Assembly: GCA_039819665.1 (NCBI GenBank)
Contig: JBCBRM010000028.1
Location: forward strand, 46,429 to 110,428
Direction of reading: 5' to 3'
Length of the DNA: 64,000 nucleotides
DNA from: JAWPMV01 sp039819665
GTDB taxonomy: Bacteria > Bacteroidota > Bacteroidia > J057
Part shown: piece by piece, positions 1-8,998 of the stretch
How positions within the stretch are numbered: the stretch's first letter is position 1
Layout: the number at the start of each line of letters is the position of its first letter
Made by a program: the position numbers and the translations under genes
The notes under the pieces: model-generated
Databases searched by the model: none
The model's input: the letters and a program-made list of their open reading frames with translations, nothing else
What the model was told of the DNA's origin: nothing

Positions 1-1
1 T

Positions 2-223
2 GGCTATATGCTCACGGCTCCTGTTCGATCTTTTACCCCCAATCCCTGGGGCATTTACCATATGGCAGGAAATGTATCAGAAATGATCGATACACCTGGC
101 ATCGCCAAAGGGGGAAGTTGGAATAGCACCGGATACTACCTGCGAATAAAGAGCCAGGAAATCTATGAAGAACCCTCTGCTCAAGTAGGCTTTAGAATAT
201 TTATGGAGGTGCTGGAGGAATAA
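2..223 (+). CDS. SUMF1/formylglycine-generating-enzyme domain protein, C-terminal part only
   Basis: The reading frame is open to the left edge, so the start is missing; only about 73 residues are visible. They contain NPWGIYHMAGNVSEM, then KGGSW and a final VGFRIF. This is the conserved C-terminal end of FGE-sulfatase (SUMF1/EgtB/GldK-like) domains, where the usual forms are NxxGLYDMxGNVWEW, RGGSW and GFR. In Bacteroidota such domains occur in GldK/GldJ gliding lipoproteins and in many secreted proteins of unknown role, and too little remains to say which this is. The gene ends at a TAA and is followed by a strong hairpin with a T-run. Confidence 0.75.
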   Translation, partial: GYMLTAPVRSFTPNPWGIYHMAGNVSEMIDTPGIAKGGSWNSTGYYLRIKSQEIYEEPSAQVGFRIFMEVLEE

Positions 224-276
224 TCCGTACCCGGCGAATGCTATCGCCAGACATAGATGAAAAATACACCTTTGGA

Positions 277-312
277 ATAGGCGCTGATACCCTTCAGCGC
301 CTATATTCTTTT
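277..312 (+). terminator. Rho-independent terminator of the SUMF1-domain gene
   Basis: An 11-bp perfect stem (ATAGGCGCTGA at 277-287 pairing with 294-304), with a 6-nt loop, is followed by ATTCTTTTT on the plus strand. It lies 53 bp after the SUMF1-domain stop codon. The right arm includes the stop codon of the convergent ypdA gene. Confidence 0.8.
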
Positions 313-1272
313 TCGAATCTCGTCCATCACCGTACTCGCATGTTCAATGGAGTTTTCGATAAACCACTTATTGGTCTGCATGCCTCCGCAAACGGTGCCG
401 GCGAGGAACACATTAGGGAGATTGCTTTCAAAAGTCCCTTCGTCTCGAACAGGCATTTTTAGGTCATCTGAACTAAACTCCAAACCAATTTTTCCCAGGA
501 AACTATAATCCGGTTTAAAGCCTGTCATAGCCAATACGAAGTCGTTTTCGACGATTTTTTCTCCTTCTGCTGTATTGAGCAGAACTTTGTCATCCTGGAT
601 TTCTTTTATTGTGCTTTCGAAATAGGCCTTAATTGAACCCTCTTTGATTCGGTTTTCAATGTCTGGTTTTACCCAGTATTTCACACGCCTGCCTATGCCT
701 TCTCCTCTATGTACCAAGGTAACTTCTGCTCCTTTTCGCCAGCATTCAAGGGCTACATCTATGGCTGAATTTGCTCCACCCACTACCAAAACTTTATGCC
801 CTATATAAGGATGTGGATCGTCAAAGTAGTGCTTTACTTTCGGCAATTCCTCTCCCGGGACATTCATCAGATTGGGGTGGTCAAAAAAGCCGGTTGCTAT
901 GACGATACTCTTGCTTAGGTAGCTTCCCTTTGAACTTTCTATTTTATAATGATCAGCTTCCTGTTCGATATTCAAAACCCGTTCATAGGTGTGAATGTCT
1001 AACTCATAAGTGTCGTAAACCCTGCGGTAATATTCCAGGGCTTCCCTTCGATTGGGTTTGTCCTGATGAGAAACAAAAGGCACGCCTCCAATTTCTATTT
1101 TCTGAGAGGTAGAAAAGAAGGTCATATTAGTAGGGTAATGGTAAATCGAATTTACCAGGCAACCCTTTTCAATGATCAGATAAGACAACTTTCTCTTCTG
1201 GGCTTCTATCCCACAGGCCAGACCAATGGGGCCTCCTCCTACAATCAATACATCCAGCATATCTGTATTCAT
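301..1272 (-). CDS. ypdA: YpdA family FAD-dependent (bacillithiol) disulfide reductase
   Basis: A 323-residue two-dinucleotide-binding-domain flavoprotein. The N-terminus has VLIVGGGPIGLACG (about residues 8-21, FAD Rossmann motif) and a second GxGxxA-type motif VVGGANSAIDVALE near residue 162 (NAD(P)H binding). The ending resembles FLAGTVCGGMQTN, where FAD-binding closes. YpdA in Firmicutes reduces bacillithiol disulfide (BSSB) with NADPH; Bacteroidota carry close homologues. Length and motifs fit the family well. It lacks the CxxC redox pair of thioredoxin reductases, as expected for YpdA. The gene converges with the SUMF1-domain gene and is divergent from the act operon. Confidence 0.85.
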   Translation of the reverse strand: MNTDMLDVLIVGGGPIGLACGIEAQKRKLSYLIIEKGCLVNSIYHYPTNMTFFSTSQKIEIGGVPFVSHQDKPNRREALEYYRRVYDTYELDIHTYERVLNIEQEADHYKIESSKGSYLSKSIVIATGFFDHPNLMNVPGEELPKVKHYFDDPHPYIGHKVLVVGGANSAIDVALECWRKGAEVTLVHRGEGIGRRVKYWVKPDIENRIKEGSIKAYFESTIKEIQDDKVLLNTAEGEKIVENDFVLAMTGFKPDYSFLGKIGLEFSSDDLKMPVRDEGTFESNLPNVFLAGTVCGGMQTNKWFIENSIEHASTVMDEIRKRI

Positions 1273-1310
1273 AGCAATAATTAAAAACTAGCAGGCTGTA
1301 GCATTTGCTG

Positions 1311-1318
1311 CAAAATTA
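1311..1318 (-). promoter_or_regulatory. Candidate -7 box of ypdA
   Basis: Read on the minus strand this is TAATTTTG, a perfect match to the Bacteroidota -7 consensus TAnnTTTG, 39 bp before the ypdA ATG. No TTG is seen at the usual -33 distance, so the call is weak. Confidence 0.3.
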
Positions 1319-1696
1319 GCTAAAAAATCAGCGAAGAGTGCTCCTCTTCAAAATCTTGAGTTGATATAGCTTCCGATTCCTCTACCCGCACTTTTTGTTT
1401 GAAAATCCTTTCAACTTATTCCTAGGATATATTTTTCTTAAACCCATATAATAAATGGAAGTTTTTGGAGCAAAATGATAAAAATCATAGGAGGAAATCA
1501 CTGTTGAAACACTGAAGATTTGGCATGGAACAAAAGCACTCAGATGTATAGGAAAAAGGGCCTTGGGACTGAAAATTCCTCAAAAAACAAAGACTTACTT
1601 AAGCTTAAATAAGGTCCCTAAACGTAGAAATATGAAAAATGTTATTTAGAACGATTCTAAATGTAGGAAAAACACGATTTCTTTCCTCCAAACAAC

Positions 1697-1727
1697 TTTG
1701 ACCTAAATAATAGCTGTATTAACTTGC
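1697..1727 (+). promoter_or_regulatory. Candidate promoter of the act-cox operon
   Basis: TTTG (1697-1700), 19 bp, then TAACTTGC (1720-1727) resembles the Bacteroidota TTTG/TAnnTTTG pair with an imperfect second box. It would start transcription about 75 nt before the actA ATG. Confidence 0.3.
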
Positions 1728-1809
1728 GAGCCGAAATTTGAATTGACTCATTACGTCTTTCAAATTGTGGAATTAACTCACACACGAGCGTCATTAACAC
1801 GACATACCT

Positions 1810-3075
1810 ATGAGATGCAAACCCTGGGTTAACATACTCACAAGTTTGACCCTCTTCTTTCTTCTCGCTACTGCGACACCGATTTCAGCTCAAATCTCAG
1901 TCGCTAGTGGAGATGCTACTCAAGGAGAGACCCTTTTCAAAGCTAATTGTACGACCTGCCATCCCGCTGTGACCCGCAAGGGTACTGGACCGATGTTGAA
2001 AGACATCCACACCAAGTATGCAGGAGATGAAGAATGGTTGGGAAGCTGGATTCGTAATTCACCCAAGATGATCTTTGTTGACAAAGATCCAAAGGCAATT
2101 GCATTGTGGGAAGCTAATAACAAAGCTGCCATGAATGCCTTTCCTACTTTTACGGATCAGGACATTTCAAACCTTCTTGCCTACATCAAGGTAGAGTCTG
2201 AACCTAAAGCTCCAGTTGTTGCCGTAAACGGTGGTACTCAGGTAGCGGCAGATCCTTTTGCAGATCCTACGATCTACTACGGATTGCTGACCTTGATTGG
2301 AGCTTTGTTTGTTGTTGCCTTACTCCTGGTAGTAATTGCAGCAATTCTCGTTACTTCTGTTCGGGCGAAGGAAGGCAAAGAGCCTTTCGAATTTGCCAAT
2401 GTGATGGAGACCAGCAAAGCCATGCTGCAAAACAAATTCGTGATCACTCTGATTACGGTCTTTGTTTTGGTAGGAGGTTTGGCCAAGACTATCATGGAAG
2501 CCAGAACAATCGGTTTGCATCAGGGATATATGCCTGAGCAGCCCATCAACTTCAGCCATAAGCTTCATGCAGGAGAGTATGAAATTGACTGTAAGTACTG
2601 TCACACAGGTACTACCAAGAGTAAGAGTGCTTGGATACCTTCGGTCAATATTTGTATGAACTGCCACAAGGCTATCTACAATCGTCATGAGCCTACAGAG
2701 CGTCATCCTGATGCCATGGGAGAAAATGACATCTCACCGGAAATTGCAAAAATTTATAAAGCAGTAGGTTGGGATCCTGAAGAAGTAGCCTATATAGATG
2801 GATACGAACAGCAGCCTATCGAATGGATTCGTATTCACAACATCCCCGATCATGCTTATTTCAACCACGCCCAACATGTAGTAGTAGGAAATCTGGAATG
2901 TCAGACCTGCCACGGACCTGTTGAGGAAATGGAAGTTGTGTATCAGTACTCAGACCTCGGTATGGGTTGGTGTATCAACTGCCACAGAAATGAGAAAGTT
3001 AAAGTCCTGGGAGAACCTACTGACTATACAGTAGCCGACATGGGAGGACTGGATTGTGCGAGATGTCATTATTAA
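1810..3075 (+). CDS. actA: Alternative Complex III subunit ActA, hexahaem cytochrome c
   Basis: 421 residues. A signal peptide (about 1-28) is followed by a monohaem cytochrome c domain (CTTCH at 47-51) and two membrane helices (about 157-184 and 209-228). A pentahaem domain follows, with CKYCH (261), CMNCH (282), CQTCH (364), CINCH (388) and CARCH (416), giving six haem c sites in total. In Alternative Complex III, ActA is the periplasmic multihaem subunit that takes electrons from the ActB iron-sulfur chain and passes them to downstream cytochrome c or the oxidase. The N-terminal monohaem domain is an addition to the five-haem core. It is the first gene of a long operon, 64 bp ahead of actB. 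Confidence 0.95.
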   Translation: MRCKPWVNILTSLTLFFLLATATPISAQISVASGDATQGETLFKANCTTCHPAVTRKGTGPMLKDIHTKYAGDEEWLGSWIRNSPKMIFVDKDPKAIALWEANNKAAMNAFPTFTDQDISNLLAYIKVESEPKAPVVAVNGGTQVAADPFADPTIYYGLLTLIGALFVVALLLVVIAAILVTSVRAKEGKEPFEFANVMETSKAMLQNKFVITLITVFVLVGGLAKTIMEARTIGLHQGYMPEQPINFSHKLHAGEYEIDCKYCHTGTTKSKSAWIPSVNICMNCHKAIYNRHEPTERHPDAMGENDISPEIAKIYKAVGWDPEEVAYIDGYEQQPIEWIRIHNIPDHAYFNHAQHVVVGNLECQTCHGPVEEMEVVYQYSDLGMGWCINCHRNEKVKVLGEPTDYTVADMGGLDCARCHY

Positions 3076-3089
3076 TAATACTATAGATG

Positions 3090-3114
3090 ATTGCCCGGAT
3101 TTGATTCGGGCAAT
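3090..3114 (+). promoter_or_regulatory. Intercistronic hairpin between actA and actB
   Basis: A perfect 8-bp stem (ATTGCCCG at 3090-3097 with CGGGCAAT at 3107-3114) with a 9-nt loop lies in the 64-bp gap. It has no T-run, so it looks more like an mRNA-processing or stabilising element than a full terminator. It could set the actA:actB ratio; that is inference. Confidence 0.4.
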
Positions 3115-3139
3115 GCTTCGATATAAAAACTGATTATAG

Positions 3140-6100
3140 ATGAACAAGCCCAAGTACTGGAAAAGTATAGATGAGCTAAAACAAACTCCTGAATATTTGG
3201 AAGAGGCGAGAAAGGAGTTTCCTACCGATATCCCAATGTCTCAGACATTGGAAAATGTTAAGGATGAAGACCTGAACCTTAGCGCCAACCGTAGGGATTT
3301 CATGAAAATGTTAGGGTTTGGTATTACTGCCGCAACCCTTTCTGCATGTGTAGAAGGGCCGGTTAAAAAAGCCATTCCTTATGTAGAAAAACCTCATGAC
3401 ATCATCCCAGGTGTTGCTAACTGGTATTCTTCCACTACTCCATCTGGAATTCCTGTGATGGTTAAGACCCGCGAAGGTCGTCCCATCAAACTAGAAGGTA
3501 ATCCTGATTCAAGCCTTACTAATGGAGGTTTGGATGCCATTGGCCAGGCTACTGTATTGAGTTTGTATGACCAGGCTCGTTCAAAAGCTCCTAAGTCTAG
3601 TGGTAACCTTACCGATTGGGGTGCGATTGATACGGACATGGCAAAAGCTATGGCAGACATCAAAGCCAATGGAGGAAAAGTCAGGATTCTATCAGGTACA
3701 ATTTTAAGTCCTAGTACTAAAGCACTCTTTGGAGAATTTCTGGGAGGATTTGAAGACGGACAGCACGTAACTTATGACGCGCTTTCTGCTTCTTCCTTGG
3801 CTAAGGCACACGAAAGCGGATTTGGTACAAGAGCTATTCCTTCTTACCACTTCGATAAAGCTAAAGTGATAGCGAGTTTTGCTTGTGATTTCCTGGGAAC
3901 CTGGATTTCACCGGTAGAATTTTCTTCTCAATATACTAAAGGCCGTAACCCTGACGGATCTTGGATGTCTCGTCATTTTCAGGTAGAATCTCTACTGAGT
4001 TTGACTGGTGCAAACGCTGATATGCGTGCAACCATTCAGCCAAGCAATATGGGTAAGGCGCTTACCTCTCTTTATAATAAAGTAGCGCGCAAAACCGGAA
4101 AAGGTGAACTTCCCGGTGGCAGTAGTTTCAACGTAGGGGGTAACCTGCTTGACAAAATTGCTGACGAATTAGCAGCCGCTCGTGGAGAGTCTCTCGTAGT
4201 TTGCGGAAGCAATGATGCCAACCACCAACTGCTGGTAGCAGGGATCAACGATATGCTTGGTAACTATGGTACTACGCTTGATATCGCAAACCCTAGCCAC
4301 ATGAAGCAAGGAGATGACGATGCGATGGCAGCACTGGTTCAGGAAATCAAAGGTGGAGGCGTAGATGCAGTATTCATCTATAACTGTAACCCAGTTTATG
4401 ACCACGCCATGGGTGCTGATTTAGCTGCTGCTTTGAAAAACGTTCCAGTATCTGTTTCCTTCGCGAATACAGATGATGAAACCTCAAAAGCCTGTAAGTA
4501 CCACACACCAGACCACCACTACCTTGAGTCCTGGGGGGATGCGCAGCAAACAGCAGCTAATTACAGCCTGGTTCAGCCAACAATCCACCCGATTTTCGAT
4601 ACCCGTCAGGCTCAGGATTCTGTCCTGAAGTGGATGGGATCTGATCAGGATTTCTACGCTTACATGAGAGCGCAGTGGGAAGGATTGATCATCAGTGCTG
4701 CTGAGGAAGATTGGGATGAAACCTTGCGTAAAGGCCTGTTCTCAATGCCCACAGCTACGACTGAAGGCATTGTTTTTAATGCGGAAGGAATTCCTGCTGC
4801 TGCAAGCGCTTCTCAAGTCGGAGGAGGTTCTGAAGATCAATTCGAATTGATTACTTATGCGAAAGTTGGTATCGGTGATGGAACCTATGCAAATAACCCA
4901 TGGTTGCAGGAAATGCCTGACCCAATTACTCGCGTTACTTGGGACGATTATGTGACAATTCCTTTCGCTTATGCTGAAGCAAATGGCATAAAGCATGGAG
5001 ATAAAATATCAATAAGTGGAGCCGGAGTAGAAGAGATCGCGCTTCCTGCTTATGTTCAGACAGGTCAGGCTGCCGGTACAATCGGTATTGCCTTAGGGTA
5101 CGGAAGAGATGGAGAAGCTGCAGGGAAAGTAGCTGCGAAAGTAGGCGGAGTAAACGCATACAAACTGAACAATGGTGCCAAGGTTTCTATTAGCAAAACA
5201 GGAGGTAAATATCCACTTGCACTCGCTCAGGAACATGATTATACTTACGACAAAAGCCTCGTAGGAATCATGAAGAGTTTTGGAATGGAAGAAGATGCTG
5301 ACAGAACTGAGGAGATCATTAAGGAAACCGTTCTTCCTCTTTACAAAAGTGCTCCAGACGCAGAAAACGACTACAGAGAATCTCAAAGCAAATACAAAGA
5401 CAAGAAAAAGCATCTACTTTCTCTTTGGGAATCACACTTTGATGATCCCGCGACTATGCGCAGGATTCACTGGGCCATGGCTATCGATCTAAACAAGTGC
5501 ACAGGTTGTGGTGCATGTGTAGTAAGTTGTCAGGCAGAAAATAACGTACCGGTTGTAGGTAAACAAGAAGTAATGGATCGTCGTGCCATGCATTGGATTC
5601 GTATCGACCGTTACTACAGCGGAAATCCTGAGAATCCGGATACCGTCTTCCAACCTATGATGTGTCAGCACTGTGATAACGCTCCTTGCGAGACAGTTTG
5701 TCCGGTATTGGCTACCATCCACAGTGATGAAGGTTTGAATCAAATGGCTTACAACCGCTGTGTAGGTACACGTTACTGCGCTAACAACTGCCCATACAAA
5801 GTTCGTCGTTTCAACTGGTTCAACTACACAAATGGTGAGCAGTTTACAGACATCAACCCAGCCCAAAACGATCTCGGTCGTCTGGTCTTAAATCCCGATG
5901 TAACTGTACGATTCAGAGGAGTAATGGAAAAATGCTCTTTCTGTGTGCAGCGTCTACAGGAGGCGAAACTTCGCGCCAAAGTTAATCAGGGCTCATCGCT
6001 TGTAAAGCCTGAACCAAACTTCCGTGGATATACTGCTTGTCAGCAATCTTGCCCAACCGGAGCAATCGTCTTTGGAGACAGAAATGATCCAGAAAGTGAA

Positions 6101-6259
6101 ATCTCTAAACTCTGGAGCGAAGACAACGAGCGTAAGTATCTCGCACTGGAAGAAGTTAAGACCCTCTCTTCAGTTGCCTACCTCACCAAAGTTCGCAATA
6201 GAACTGAATCTGAGTATGAAGAGATCAAAGAAGAAAAACATAACGAAATATATTCATAA
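3140..6259 (+). CDS. actB: Alternative Complex III subunit ActB, molybdopterin-oxidoreductase-like iron-sulfur protein
   Basis: 1039 residues. The N-terminus has a Tat-like motif NRRDFMKMLG (about 50-59) followed by a lipobox-like LSAC (Cys70). Residues about 75-700 resemble the catalytic fold of molybdopterin oxidoreductases; in studied ACIII this domain carries no cofactor. The C-terminal third is a ferredoxin-type domain with cysteine groups starting at residues 787 (CTGCGACVVSC), 842 (CQHCDNAPCETVC), 874 (CVGTRYCANNC), 932 (CSFC) and 967 (CQQSC). This is the pattern for three 4Fe-4S clusters and one 3Fe-4S cluster. It moves electrons from the quinol site at ActC to the ActA haems. It is followed by actC after 22 bp. 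Confidence 0.95.
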   Translation: MNKPKYWKSIDELKQTPEYLEEARKEFPTDIPMSQTLENVKDEDLNLSANRRDFMKMLGFGITAATLSACVEGPVKKAIPYVEKPHDIIPGVANWYSSTTPSGIPVMVKTREGRPIKLEGNPDSSLTNGGLDAIGQATVLSLYDQARSKAPKSSGNLTDWGAIDTDMAKAMADIKANGGKVRILSGTILSPSTKALFGEFLGGFEDGQHVTYDALSASSLAKAHESGFGTRAIPSYHFDKAKVIASFACDFLGTWISPVEFSSQYTKGRNPDGSWMSRHFQVESLLSLTGANADMRATIQPSNMGKALTSLYNKVARKTGKGELPGGSSFNVGGNLLDKIADELAAARGESLVVCGSNDANHQLLVAGINDMLGNYGTTLDIANPSHMKQGDDDAMAALVQEIKGGGVDAVFIYNCNPVYDHAMGADLAAALKNVPVSVSFANTDDETSKACKYHTPDHHYLESWGDAQQTAANYSLVQPTIHPIFDTRQAQDSVLKWMGSDQDFYAYMRAQWEGLIISAAEEDWDETLRKGLFSMPTATTEGIVFNAEGIPAAASASQVGGGSEDQFELITYAKVGIGDGTYANNPWLQEMPDPITRVTWDDYVTIPFAYAEANGIKHGDKISISGAGVEEIALPAYVQTGQAAGTIGIALGYGRDGEAAGKVAAKVGGVNAYKLNNGAKVSISKTGGKYPLALAQEHDYTYDKSLVGIMKSFGMEEDADRTEEIIKETVLPLYKSAPDAENDYRESQSKYKDKKKHLLSLWESHFDDPATMRRIHWAMAIDLNKCTGCGACVVSCQAENNVPVVGKQEVMDRRAMHWIRIDRYYSGNPENPDTVFQPMMCQHCDNAPCETVCPVLATIHSDEGLNQMAYNRCVGTRYCANNCPYKVRRFNWFNYTNGEQFTDINPAQNDLGRLVLNPDVTVRFRGVMEKCSFCVQRLQEAKLRAKVNQGSSLVKPEPNFRGYTACQQSCPTGAIVFGDRNDPESEISKLWSEDNERKYLALEEVKTLSSVAYLTKVRNRTESEYEEIKEEKHNEIYS

Positions 6260-6281
6260 AGCTATTCATAACTAAGCTGAT

Positions 6282-7676
6282 ATGAGCCACGTTGAATCAC
6301 CCATTAGACAGAAATGGGTCACAAATACAGACTATTATAAGCAGGTTTCCGATGATGTGTTTGCTCCCATCGAAGCCAAACCCAACAAATGGTGGTTGCT
6401 GGGAACACTCTTCTCCGCTGCCGTAATGGCCATGGGATTTGCCTTCATTGGTTGGACAGTTTGGGAAGGAATTGGTGCCTGGGGCCTTAATCCAACCGTA
6501 GGATGGGCATTTGACATTACTAACTTCGTATTCTGGGTTGGTATCGGTCATGCAGGAACCTTGATTTCTGCGGTATTGTTACTTTTTAGACAGCAATGGA
6601 GAAACTCCATCAACCGTGCATCTGAGGCGATGACTATTTTCGCTGTAATCTGTGCGGGTGCTTTCCCAATTATTCACATGGGGCGTCCATGGTTGGCCGG
6701 TTGGTTCGGACCGCTGCCCAATACACGTGGATCTCTTTGGGTAAACTTCAACTCTCCCCTTCTTTGGGACGTTTTTGCGATCTCAACTTATCTGACAGTT
6801 TCTCTTGTATTCTGGTATCTGGGTATGATCCCAGATTTCGCTACATTGAGAGACAGATTAGCTAAAAAAGGGAAAAAGATTGGAGCTGCTGTTTATGGAG
6901 CGCTTAGTTTTGGATGGGAAGGTTCTTCCAGAAACTGGTCTCGCTTTGAGATTGTTTCTTTGATCCTTTCTGGTTTAGCAACTCCACTTGTACTTTCCGT
7001 GCACTCCATTGTAAGTATGGACTTTGCAACCTCGGTGATTCCTGGATGGCACACCACTATCTTTCCTCCTTATTTTGTGGCAGGAGCGATCTTCTCAGGA
7101 TTCGGTATGGTACAAACCCTGATGATCATCACCCGCAAAGTTTATAAACTTGAAAACTATATTACCATGGACCACATGGAGTCAATTGCGAAAATCGTAT
7201 TGGCTACAGGGACTCTGGTAGGGTTTGCCTATATGACTGAGTTCTTCACAGCTTGGTATTCAGGTGTGATGTGGGAACGTTATGTGTTTGTCAACCGTGC
7301 ATTTGGTCCTTATGGATGGTCTTACTGGATCATGTTCTCTTGTAACATGATTGTTCCTCAGTTATTTTGGTTCAAGAAGATCAGGACCAATATGACTCTG
7401 ACATTCATCATGTCCATCTTCGTGAACATCGGTATGTGGTTCGAACGTTTCGTGATTATTGTTACCTCGCTGCACCAGGACTTTCTTCCTTCCAGCTGGA
7501 CAATGTACACCCCGACCATAACTGAGTACGGAATCCTCATCGGATTCTTTGGAGTATTCTTTACACTGTATCTTCTCTTCTCTAAATTCCTTCCGGTAGT
7601 AAACATCTTTGAGGTGAAAACACTGGTACGGAATCCAAAGAAGCCAGTTGATCTGGAAGTTACAGTGAAATCATAA
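6282..7676 (+). CDS. actC: Alternative Complex III subunit ActC, NrfD/PsrC-type quinol-binding membrane protein
   Basis: 464 residues with many hydrophobic segments spread from about residue 45 to 445, typical of the NrfD/PsrC family of integral membrane subunits. Features such as PIIHMGRPW (residues about 126-134) and a HSIVSMDFA segment match NrfD-like quinol-site helices. In ACIII, ActC and ActF are the two large membrane subunits, and ActC is next to the ActB iron-sulfur clusters, where menaquinol is oxidised. The position between actB and actD is the canonical order. Confidence 0.93.
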   Translation: MSHVESPIRQKWVTNTDYYKQVSDDVFAPIEAKPNKWWLLGTLFSAAVMAMGFAFIGWTVWEGIGAWGLNPTVGWAFDITNFVFWVGIGHAGTLISAVLLLFRQQWRNSINRASEAMTIFAVICAGAFPIIHMGRPWLAGWFGPLPNTRGSLWVNFNSPLLWDVFAISTYLTVSLVFWYLGMIPDFATLRDRLAKKGKKIGAAVYGALSFGWEGSSRNWSRFEIVSLILSGLATPLVLSVHSIVSMDFATSVIPGWHTTIFPPYFVAGAIFSGFGMVQTLMIITRKVYKLENYITMDHMESIAKIVLATGTLVGFAYMTEFFTAWYSGVMWERYVFVNRAFGPYGWSYWIMFSCNMIVPQLFWFKKIRTNMTLTFIMSIFVNIGMWFERFVIIVTSLHQDFLPSSWTMYTPTITEYGILIGFFGVFFTLYLLFSKFLPVVNIFEVKTLVRNPKKPVDLEVTVKS

Positions 7677-7720
7677 AGAAGCTTTTTGAATAATTAAGAA
7701 ACATCGCAAAAAGAATATAG

Positions 7721-8245
7721 ATGAAAAAGGATTTTTTGCTTGGAAAATACTGGAACCCTGATGCGCTTATGGACGGTCTTGCGGCCCTCCAAAAGCAGGG
7801 ACAGTTGATATATGATGTGTACACTCCATTCCCCGTTCACGGCATTGAGCCTTTTCTGGGAATCAAGCGTACTCGTCTCTCTGTTGCTTCATTCATTTAT
7901 GGATGTATGGGAGCTTTGACAGCTCTTACCATGATGGGACTGATTTATGGAGTTCTCTGGCCGATGAATATCGGTGGTAAGCCTTCTCTCGCTTATCCAG
8001 ATGCAGTGCCCATTACTTTTGAGTTAACAGTACTCTTTGCTGCTCATGGTATGGTATTGACCTTCTTTATCGTAGGTCGTTACTGGCCGGGCAAAAAAGC
8101 TGTTTTGATGGATGACCGTCAAACAGATGATGTTTTCGTAGTTGCGATTGATAAGAAAAAGCTGGATGATGAAGCGGCGGTTCGTCAGATTTTTGCTGAT
8201 ACCGGTGCTTATGAAATCACAGAAAAAGAAGTAGACAAAATATGA
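7721..8245 (+). CDS. actD: Alternative Complex III subunit ActD (DUF3341)
   Basis: 174 residues with two membrane helices (about 58-83 and 102-124) joined by a short loop and a soluble N-terminal domain, the hallmark of the DUF3341 family. It contains the family-like segment YTPFPVHGIEPFLGIKRTRL. ActD is a structural membrane subunit of ACIII. Its last four bases overlap the actE start (ATGA type), so the two are translationally coupled. Confidence 0.92.
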   Translation: MKKDFLLGKYWNPDALMDGLAALQKQGQLIYDVYTPFPVHGIEPFLGIKRTRLSVASFIYGCMGALTALTMMGLIYGVLWPMNIGGKPSLAYPDAVPITFELTVLFAAHGMVLTFFIVGRYWPGKKAVLMDDRQTDDVFVVAIDKKKLDDEAAVRQIFADTGAYEITEKEVDKI

Positions 8246-8937
8246 AAGCCTTCAGATATACATACACACTCGTACTCGCCCTCGTCCTTGTAGGATTAGG
8301 ACTCACTGGTTGTTATAATGACAAGTCTGTGAGAAATATTGAGTACTCACCCAACATGTACAACTCACTCCCTCTGGAGCCTTATTCTCAAACTGTATAT
8401 TCTACCAATACAGGGGGGAACTATGGAGCTATTCCCAAGGGATTGGATACAGTTAAATATTTCGTAGGAAATGGTTTTGACAGTAAGACTGCTGCTCAGA
8501 CAGCTCCTGCAGGTACTGTACCCAGAAAAGAGTCCTGGTATAGAGAAGAGGCTTTCATGCCTTATCACCTTGAGAATACTTTTGAAGGCTATGAAGCTTC
8601 TGTCGACGTAGCCAGCCCACTATCTGATCCTGCGATCAATGATGATGGACTTAACTGTACAGAAGCTACTTTTCAAAGAGGAAAAGAAACTTATGAGATC
8701 ATGTGTATCGTTTGTCATGGTCCTAACGGTAAAGGACAGGGTAGCTTGGTAACTAAAGGAGCCTACGCGCCTCCTCCTGCTTACAATAGTCCAGCTCTGA
8801 AAGAACTGCCTGCAGGTAAAATGTTCCACACCCTTACATATGGAAAGAACAATATGGGGTCCTATGCATCCCAATTGAGCCCGCAGCAGCGCTGGGAGGT
8901 GATCTGCTACATCCAGAAATTTCAGGAACAAGAATAA
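8242..8937 (+). CDS. actE: Alternative Complex III subunit ActE, monohaem cytochrome c lipoprotein
   Basis: 231 residues. The N-terminus has a lipoprotein signal ending in LTGC (Cys24). A single haem-binding motif CIVCH occurs near residue 155, followed by GPNGKGQG and a distal Met candidate in NNMGSYASQLS, a typical class I cytochrome c C-terminus. In ACIII, ActE is the monohaem cytochrome that docks beside ActA in the periplasm. The start overlaps the actD stop codon. Confidence 0.93.
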   Translation: MKAFRYTYTLVLALVLVGLGLTGCYNDKSVRNIEYSPNMYNSLPLEPYSQTVYSTNTGGNYGAIPKGLDTVKYFVGNGFDSKTAAQTAPAGTVPRKESWYREEAFMPYHLENTFEGYEASVDVASPLSDPAINDDGLNCTEATFQRGKETYEIMCIVCHGPNGKGQGSLVTKGAYAPPPAYNSPALKELPAGKMFHTLTYGKNNMGSYASQLSPQQRWEVICYIQKFQEQE

Positions 8938-8998
8938 GTGAGTGTGAGAAGATCAAACACTCTTTCAAATAGAATATTCGCTTAAAAAATTAGAAATC

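Larger units (their letters stand above)
1273..1809. other. Gene-free divergent region between ypdA and actA
   Basis: 537 bp with no convincing gene on either strand. It is AT-rich and must hold the promoters of ypdA (minus) and of the respiratory operon (plus). A TAATTTTG box (minus, 1311-1318) and a TTTG-N19-TAACTTG element (plus, 1697-1726) are the only promoter-like signals I can point to. I see no riboswitch or tRNA. Confidence 0.6.

Noticed and set aside
2320..2706. 128-residue reading frame opposite actA
   Set aside because: It lies fully inside a conserved gene and has no family resemblance; it is an antisense shadow.
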